Part shown: piece by piece, positions 57,425 through 64,000 of the stretch
How the letters are laid out: the number at the start of each line of letters is the position of its first letter
Position numbering within the stretch: the stretch's first letter is position 1
Assembly: GCF_031755915.1 (NCBI RefSeq)
Contig: NC_083379.1
Span: forward strand, 24,614,001-24,678,000
DNA from: Ziziphus jujuba
Lineage: Eukaryota; Streptophyta; Magnoliopsida; Rosales; Rhamnaceae
Direction of reading: 5' to 3'
DNA length: 64,000 nt
Position numbers and translations under genes: made by a program
The notes under the pieces: model-generated
Told to the model about the DNA's origin: nothing
Databases searched by the model: none
Seen by the model: the letters and a program-made list of their open reading frames with translations, nothing else

Positions 57425-58853
57425 TGATTCTATACAAATGAATGTGGGACCAATCACTAGGGTACAAGCTAAGAGATTCAACGACAACCCAGTTAGTTTC
57501 ATACAAGGTGTGATTCAAGTTCAAGAGGACATGATAATATCTGAAAAACCAAAGTCCATTTCATACATCCAAGCAGTGAGGCTGAGATGGGCTCGGCAAG
57601 TTGTTTTGATGCTTCTATGGACTTCGGGCAACAAGGAATGGATTCTACACTTTATAAACTCAAATTGATATCAGTAAGAGGTCATGGAATCATGTCAAAG
57701 CAAAAGTAAAAGCTTTCAAATTAAGTTTGTGCGCATAAGCTTTCTTTTTGGCCAAAAATGCATATTTTGGTGCTGCCTTTGACTTCTTTTATTGTTCAAG
57801 CAAGTTTAACTAATTCCAATAAAGTGGAAATGCATGGGAATTAATATTAATCCTATTTGGCATATGGTATAACATATTGGAGCTAATTTGGATTCTAAAC
57901 TAGCTGGTGATTGGACAAAGACAGCTTGAGATGGACTAGAAAAGTTGTTTTGATGCTTCTATGAACTCCGGGAAACAAGGAATGGATTCTACACTTTATG
58001 AACTCAAATTGATATCAGTAAGAGGTCATGGAATCATATCAAAGTAGAAGCAAAAGCATTCAAATTAAGTTTGTGTGCATAAGCTTTCTTTTTTGCCAAA
58101 AATGCATATTTTGGTGCTGGCTTTGACTTCTTTTATTGTTCAAGCAAGTTTGACTAATTCTAATCAAGGGGAAACGCATGGGAATCAATATTAATCCTAT
58201 TTGGCATCCTAAATGCCATATTGGAACTGATTTGGAGTCTAAACTAGTTGGTGATTGGACAAAGACAGTTTGTTTGGCAACCTAGTCAACTAGTTTCCTA
58301 ATTTGAAACTTTGACTTTTGTTTTAAGAAATAGTCTTTATTTTAGTTTTTAATTATTTATTTGCTGGACAAATTACTTCAGGAAAGTTAGAATTTTATTA
58401 TTTTGATTGTAAATTAATTAATTCCTAATTCAAAATAAAGGAACTAATTAATCCAAATTAGAATAGGTATATAGGTGGAATTCGGCCACATGAAGGAAAC
58501 CACTATGGTGGCCGATTTTGACCTAATTTTTTGGGGTTTTTATTTGTTCTTTCAAACCTATTTAAGGTTTATTTTCTTAATAAAAATATAGTACATTATT
58601 CATGCAGAAAAATGTTTGTGAGAAATAATTCTCTTTATTCTCTTTAAACATCTAAAACACTTAATAGAAACCATGTGTTTTAGTTTGACTTATAAATAGG
58701 ACATCCATCATCTATTGTAGCATTTTCATTATATACCAAGATTTCTGATCACAAGTTGATTAGGGGTTAAGGTTTTCATTAGAATCTGAACATAATTAAG
58801 ATCCAGGCTAATATAATAGGGGTTTAGAAGCAAATATACCTAGATTCGTATCA
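57373..58853 (+). repeat. Element J 3' LTR with internal duplication
   Basis: TGATGAGAATCTGCCC to ATTCGTATCA. It is 1481 bp, about 350 bp longer than its relatives, because a segment of about 344 bp is tandemly repeated (first copy from about 57597, second from about 57941; both start AGTTGTTTTGATGCTTCTAT). Confidence 0.86.
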
Positions 58854-61083
58854 AGTTCGATCTTTGAGAGGTAAGACCTAATTCGTAATCCTCATGCTGT
58901 AAGCTTTGGTTCGATATATAATTTTTGTATTTTGGACAACGTTTGTGTTTTCTCCCCAAAGTAAGCCATGTATATTGTACCCATTATTAAGATATTATTT
59001 TAATTGGTATTGTATGTTGCTGATATTTTAGGCCTTCGTGTGAACCATGGGAATGGTCCTTAGGAGGATCTCAAGTGATCCATGCATTTGAAGTGAGTGA
59101 TCCTCTTTCAAAAAATATTTTGAGGCTATTAAATATAAATATTGTATTATTTGAATTTAAAAAAAATGTTACATGTTTAATATTTAAGAAAAATTGTTAT
59201 TTAAATTTATGATGTCAAAAATAATGTTGATTTGAATATGTCTTGCATTGAATTTATATTTTGGTTTTAAAGGAATTATGGTTTTAAATTGTTGCTAAAA
59301 TTTATTGTTGAATTTTTTATGCATAATACAAATGTTTTTTTTTTTTTTTGTGAATTTAATTATACATGAATTTTATGTGATTTTAAATGTACTTTTTTTA
59401 TAAATTAATTTTAAGGATTTTAGAAAAATATTTGTATTAAATTATTGTGCTCACGATTATATTGGTGCATTTAAATATTTATGTATTTGGTTTTATTGTG
59501 GTAAAAGTTGTTGTATTTAAATTGATGAATTTAAGGATTTTGTACTTGTGAAATTTATGATTTTATGATTTTAGATGCACCTTACAATACTGATGTTCTA
59601 TACTATATTTATTGTTAGTGCGTAAGTATGTAGGTCATTTTGTAGGAGCCATGGATCTTAGGGTTAGTAAATATAATGCATAGTGAGCATCAGTTGCCCC
59701 CCCTTTCAAATCCTAATTACTTAAATATACAATTTCTTAACAATGTTTCCCCCTTAGTTTTAATTTTGTTATAATATTCTTTTATTCTCTAAAAAGGTTA
59801 CTATTATTTTTTATTGTCACACTTAGTTGACTAAATTTATATTCTTAGTTGACTAAATTTATATTTAAAATCCTTTTTGTTACAAGTTATTTAAGAATCT
59901 TTAATTTGTTTGTTTTTTGTAAATTAGTACAATTGTTTGATTTTTGTCAAATTATTTTGCATAATTTTTATTATTGTATTATCATATTTTCTTTATTTCT
60001 CTTATTGAATTTAGAATGGCACTCCTGCTCCCTTTCAAAGAAACGTCTAAATTATTTAATTTTTACAAAAGTACTAAGCAATATCAATGAAAATTGTAAA
60101 ATTGATAACAAATTATCAACAGTCTTTAGTCTTTACTCATCAAAAGTAATATAATTAATTAACTTGATTTGATTTAAATATAAATAATTTTCAAAATCAT
60201 CTACTACGATTACATGTATCATACATCGCAAAAGATCGGTACTAGTATATATTTATATGTTCGTATATAAATAAATACGTGTTTATGATTTTATAAGGCT
60301 ATTTGTTATTTGTTCATTTATTTATTTATGTATGCTCATTTTAAAAAATTAAAAGTTGTAAAAATATTAAATATTGAAATGATATTAACGTAGTATATTT
60401 CTTTAAAATTATATTTTGGGTTTCAAAAATATTTATTTATTTATTTTTAATTTATTATTTTTGATTCTTGATTCTTAGGTGATATTTAAATGGTTAGAAT
60501 TATGTTTGATTTTATGCTAATCGTAAGTTTATTTATTATGTTTAATCTTATTATTTTTCTTGTTTTTATTTGTTTATTATTTATTTATTCATTGATTTGT
60601 TTATTTATTTCAAACATCTAAGTATGGTTTTAAAATGTAAACTATTAGGAGTCGATGTTTTTGTAATTGTATATTTATATGTTATTAGTTGGTCTATAGA
60701 TGCACCTTATGATATTAGTGTTCTCAATATTTATGTGATTCATTTAAGCATATAGGTTATATTCAGTCATCTTTTGTGAGCTGTAGTAAATGACGGTAGA
60801 CAGATAGTTTGTAGTAATGGCATTAGCCACATTTGCAATGTCCAAAGGATGTAGATTTAGCATTTTCTATAGGTCGTTAAAGTGAGCAAGGGTAGGCAGA
60901 TATTTTTATGGTAATGACATTAGCCATCCCCCTTAACCATAGGATAGCAAGTTAATTAGCACTCGTACTTTTGGAATGCTAAAAGGCTGCACGCAGGTTC
61001 TCTTCTTCCTTCTACTTTGTCAAATGGTGGTTGAGACCTCAAACATTAATTGACAGATTTGATATATCATATATTATATCATA
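58854..61083. other. AT-rich non-coding DNA
   Basis: No supported gene. It contains weak direct repeats (ATGCACCTTA-AAT-TGATGTTCT near 59575 and a variant near 60700; G-AGGCAGAT-T-TAGTAATGGCATTAGCCA near 60800 and 60900). These may be remains of another LTR, but no ends or coding motifs were recognised. Confidence 0.5.
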
Positions 61084-61381
61084 TATGACAGCCCAGACCA
61101 CCCGTATGCGATATTGTCCTCTTTGGACCTCGGAAATCCTCTAACAATCCAGCCCTCAATGTTTTAAAAGGCCTCGCAATGGTTAGGAGGAATCCTCTTC
61201 CAACCCCTACCTACCAGTCCCACTGGCACGGGCTTCCAAGCCTAATCACGATATTGTCCGCTTTGGGCTTAGCCCGCACGGTTTTACATTCCCTCATGGG
61301 AAGGCCTCGCAAGGGAAAGGCATCCACACTCGCTTATATGGAATGTTTCGTTCCCCTTTCCAACCGATGTGGGACTTCATA
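61084..61381 (-). repeat. TRIM LTR copy 1 (left; 3' LTR on the minus strand)
   Basis: 298 bp. The sequence includes an internal repetition of GATATTGTCC-CTTTGGGC (near 61109 and 61250). Confidence 0.83.
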
Positions 61382-61447
61382 ATCCTCCCCCCTTGGGGCC
61401 CAGCATCTTTGCTGGCACACCGATCTGGATCTGGCTTTGATACCATC
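61382..61447 (-). other. TRIM interior 1 with PBS and polypurine tract
   Basis: 66 bp. PBS at 61434-61445 (GCTTTGATACCA, 11 of 12 matches to the reverse-complement tRNA-iMet site) and purine tract complement ATCCTCCCCCCTT at 61382-61394. Confidence 0.82.
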
Positions 61448-61744
61448 TGTGACAGCCCAGACCATCTGCATGCGATATTGTCCTCTTTGGGCCTGGAGAA
61501 TCCTCTTACAGCCCAACCTTCAAGGTTTTAAAGGCCTGGCAATGGTTAGGGGGAATTCTCTTCCAACTCCTACCTACCAGTCCCACTGGCACAGGCTTCC
61601 AGACCCAATCACGATATTGTTCGCTTTGGGCCTAGCCCGCACTGTTTTACGTTCCCTCATGGGAAGGCCTTGCAAGGGAAAGGCATCCACACCTACTTAT
61701 ATGGAGTGTTTCATTCCCCTTTCCAACCGATGTGGGACTTCACA
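61448..61744 (-). repeat. TRIM LTR copy 2 (middle)
   Basis: 297 bp, ends TGTGACAGCCC and CTTCACA on the plus strand. Closely similar to copy 1 over its length. Confidence 0.85.
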
Positions 61745-61809
61745 ATCCTCCCCCTTGGGGTCCAGCGTCCTCGTTGGCACACCGATTCGGGTCTGGCTCT
61801 GATACCATC
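61745..61809 (-). other. TRIM interior 2 with PBS and polypurine tract
   Basis: 65 bp. PBS at 61796-61807 is a perfect GCTCTGATACCA; the purine tract complement is ATCCTCCCCCTT. Confidence 0.84.
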
Positions 61810-61974
61810 TGCAACAGCCCAGACCACTTGCATGCAATATTGTCCTCTTTGGGTCTGGAAAATCCTCTTACAACCCAGCTCTCAAGGTTTTAAAAGGCCT
61901 CATAAGGGAAATATATCCACACTCACTTATATGGAGTGTTTCGTTCCCCTTTCCAACCGATGTGGGACTTCACA
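61810..61974 (-). repeat. TRIM LTR copy 3 (right; shortened)
   Basis: 165 bp, lacking the central part of copies 1 and 2 (one of the two GATATTGTCC-type units and what lies between). Ends CTTCACA, then TCATA. Confidence 0.8.
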
Positions 61975-62147
61975 TCATATGTCTTTTCAATGTATATATA
62001 TATATTAGGTTATGTGTCAGGTATACTGTAACATACTGGAGCAACAACCAAGTTTGGCTTATGAACGACTTAGTATTGTGTTTCTCTTACCTACAAGATT
62101 AGCAGGTTGAATGGCAGTTATAGAGAACCACCCTTAACCATATTAGT

Positions 62148-63320
62148 TGATGAGAATCCGCCCATATCCGTACAACCGACTATTCGCTGGGGTATTGATC
62201 CTTTATAAATGAAGGTGGACTATCCGCTGGGGTACTGATCCTTTATAAATGAAGATGGGACCAATTACCATGGCACAAGATAGGAAATTCAAGGACAATT
62301 TAGTTAGCTTCATCCAAGGAGTGATTCAATCTCAAGAGGGCATGACAATACTCGAAGATCCAATGCCCGTCTTATGTATCCAAGTTACGAAGGTGGAAAT
62401 GGACCCAGCAAGCTATTCTGGTACATTTTTTGACCCCGAACAACTAAGAATGGATTCAACACTTTATGAACTAAATTGATTTCACCAAGAGGCTATGTAA
62501 TCATGTCAAGACAAAAGCAAAAGCAATTAAATTCCACTTGTGCGCATAACTCATCTTTGTGGCTGAAAATGCTCATTTTGGCATTGACTTTGACTTCTTT
62601 TGTTGATCAAGTAAGTTTGACTTATTCCAATTAAGAGGCTATCCATGGGAATCAATATTAATCTTATTTGGCATCCTACATGGCATATGGGAGTTGATTT
62701 GCAGCCTAATCTAGTTGGTGATTGGTCAAAGACAGCTTGTTTGACAAACTAGTCAACTAGCTTCTTAATTTGAACATTTAACTTTTATTTTAGGAAATAA
62801 TCTTTATTTTGCTTTTTATTTATTTATTTACTGGATATACTAGGTTAGGAAAGTTGGTATTTTATTATTTTAATTGTAAGATTATTTAATTTCTATTTCA
62901 AATAGAGGAACTAATTAATCCAAATTAGATTAGGAAAGGATTCAAATTCAACCGACACCATTGTTTCCTAATCTCTATGGCTAGTTTTAACCTAGTGTTT
63001 TAGGGTTTTATTTTGTAAACCTTAGTGTACTTAAAGGCCTATTTTTCCAATAATATTAAGTACACTATTCATACAAAAAAATATTTTTGAGAAATAATTC
63101 TTTTTGTTCTCTTTAAACACCTAAAACTTAATAGAAATCAAGTGTTTTAATTTGATTTATCAATAGGACACCATCACCTATTATGGCTTCTTCATCATAT
63201 ATCAAGATTTCTAATCATAATTTGATTAGGAGTTAAAGTGACTATTAAAATCTGAACTTAATTTTCGATTCGGACTAATATAATACGGGTTTAGGAGCAA
63301 GTCGACCTAGGTTCGTATTA
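62148..63320 (+). repeat. Solo LTR L of the gypsy family
   Basis: 1173 bp from TGATGAGAATCC to TTCGTATTA (the usual terminal CA is TA). Flanked by a perfect TTAGT duplication (62143-62147 and 63321-63325). It contains a 40-bp tandem duplication near its start (62178-62257), the pol-tail motif (PITMAQDRKFKDN) and a degraded TATA region. No internal sequence is attached. Confidence 0.9.
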
Positions 63321-63325
63321 TTAGT

Positions 63326-63594
63326 GATAGTATATCTGCGGACAGCTAATATCATTGGACCATGCATTGGTGTTTATATGGAACATCAAGTGTATCTCTA
63401 CTACGAATATGCAGTTTATGTAATGTATTTATCATTCTTAGTTTTATTTTACTTAATTATGATTACTATTATTATTATTATTATTGTTGTTGTCGTCGTC
63501 AACTACATGATTGTTGTAATTGTCCGAATTGATGACTTAATGAATTTGTAGGTACATATGTCACATTGTATAATAGTGGGAAAGTTCGTACAAT
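63326..63594. other. Host DNA with a trinucleotide microsatellite
   Basis: Contains ATT/GTT/GTC repeats at about 63463-63500. The frame crossing it is compositional, not a gene. Confidence 0.6.
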
Positions 63595-64000
63595 CGATGA
63601 GGACATGCGTAAGAACATAATAAGTTGGAGCCAAGATCCTATACAATTGAAGACATGACCAATAGTACAAGCTCAAGCCAAAAGATTCAAAGAAATATTA
63701 AATGATTTAATCCAAGAGCTGTTTAGCTCTCAACAGAAATTCACTATTGAATGTGAATCAAGGATGGTCCAATGTATAGAATTAGAAGTCCAAATCCATG
63801 AAGAAAAACCGTTACTGGCTTGGCACAATGACGTGGCATCTTACTGAAGTGGCATAGTAATATGGCAACCATAAGATGACGTGGTAGTATCATATATCGT
63901 CCTATGTGGTATTTGTGCAAATTTGATAAACTTCAAAGCCGAATTGACTTTTCTTTGTGTCCATATTATTAATTAGTTTAATTAGTTTCTAAATTATAAT
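63595..64000 (+). repeat. Diverged gypsy-family LTR M, cut by the window edge
   Basis: Starts near CGATGAGGAC, where the family has TGATGAGAAT, and continues with GATCCTATACAATTGAAGAC and the pol-tail motif QAQAKRFKEILNDLIQEL (one upstream stop), then U3-like sequence to the edge. It is more diverged than C or L. The far end, and whether internal sequence follows, lie outside the window. Confidence 0.6.

Larger units (their letters stand above)
56535..58853 (+). mobile_element. Gypsy element J, 5'-truncated, RT joined directly to integrase C-terminus
   Basis: Starts inside RT (EEMKELQNQVSELLENGYI near 56543) and ends with a 3' LTR. There is no 5' LTR, gag or protease, and no flanking duplication could be assigned. 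RT is complete to KDKLVFLGF and then continues as IVIVFDPRDWIWVHL, so RNase H and most of integrase are deleted. This joint is the one found in B, D, E, F and G. Confidence 0.87.
61084..61974 (-). mobile_element. TRIM-type miniature LTR retrotransposon in tandem form (three LTRs, two interiors)
   Basis: Three direct LTR copies (61084-61381, 61448-61744, 61810-61974) are separated by two interiors of only 65-66 bp. The outer flanks are a perfect TCATA duplication (61079-61083 and 61975-61979). On the minus strand each LTR starts TGTGAAGTCCCACATCGG (one copy TATG) and ends GGGCTGT-ACA or close variants. Each interior starts with a tRNA-iMet PBS and ends with a purine tract (AAGGGGGGAGGAT). There is no coding capacity, as in TRIM elements. 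No 5S rRNA sequence was seen, so it is not a Cassandra-type TRIM. Confidence 0.85.

Noticed and set aside
61084..61974. Interpretation as a Cassandra-type TRIM or a SINE
   Set aside because: No 5S rRNA-like segment in the LTR; paired LTRs, PBS, purine tract and 5-bp target duplication argue for a TRIM and against a SINE.
61084..61974. TRIM read in plus orientation
   Set aside because: The tRNA-complementary site and purine tract are in correct position only on the minus strand.
63324..63551. 75-codon hydrophobic frame resembling a membrane protein
   Set aside because: Hydrophobicity comes from an ATT/GTT microsatellite (poly Ile/Val); begins at the edge of a solo LTR.

Overview
This window is a repeat-dominated stretch of a plant nuclear genome, most likely a eudicot. 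It is AT-rich. Most of it consists of LTR retrotransposons whose primer-binding sites match the 3' end of plant initiator tRNA-Met (TGGTATCAGAGC). I found no convincing host protein-coding gene, tRNA or rRNA. The species cannot be fixed from sequence alone.

One Ty3/gypsy family (LTR about 0.9-1.2 kb, starting TGATG-GA and ending TTCGTATCA, 5-bp target duplications) accounts for at least eleven insertions. Gag, RT and integrase motifs look like a chromovirus, probably the CRM clade or a relative; that assignment is from memory. Copies, left to right: A (33-7860, +, old, has RT/RNase H/IN); B (7904-13307, +, internally rearranged); C (13824-14951, solo LTR); D (15922-40085, -, split by nested insertions); E (16888-23235, +, inside the 3' LTR of D, with an uninterrupted 1030-codon ORF); F (28034-39947, -, inside the 5' LTR of D); G (33564-39919, +, inside the 5' LTR of F); H (42401-50461, -, old, has RT/RNase H/IN); J (56535-58853, +, 5'-truncated); L (62148-63320, solo LTR); M (63595 to the window edge, diverged LTR). 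Target duplications fix the order: D entered host DNA (CATCC), E and F entered the two LTRs of D, then G entered F (ATGTG).

The most interesting object is a non-autonomous branch of this family (B, D, E, F, G). It keeps gag and protease but has lost nearly all of RT, RNase H and integrase. The same scrambled remnant fills the gap in every copy: an integrase-core fragment, then an RT fragment that should lie upstream of it, then the integrase C-terminus. J carries only one of these joints with most of RT still present, so it looks like an intermediate. E, F and G add a second copy of the protease-RT linker, as if a B/D-type RNA recombined with a full-length one. This resembles the gag-only LTR elements known as TR-GAG, whose enzymes must come from another element.

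Other content: a Ty1/copia relic K (41848-52712, -) that contains H and lies in a satellite-like array of about 170-190 bp units (40320-41510, resuming at 52713); a Ty1/copia integrase scrap (15290-15480, -); a probable CACTA transposon end (55790-56370); and a miniature LTR element (TRIM type, 61084-61974, -) in a tandem LTR-internal-LTR-internal-LTR arrangement bounded by a perfect TCATA duplication. The rest (13308-13823, 14952-15921, 52950-55790, 58854-61083) is AT-rich non-coding DNA.
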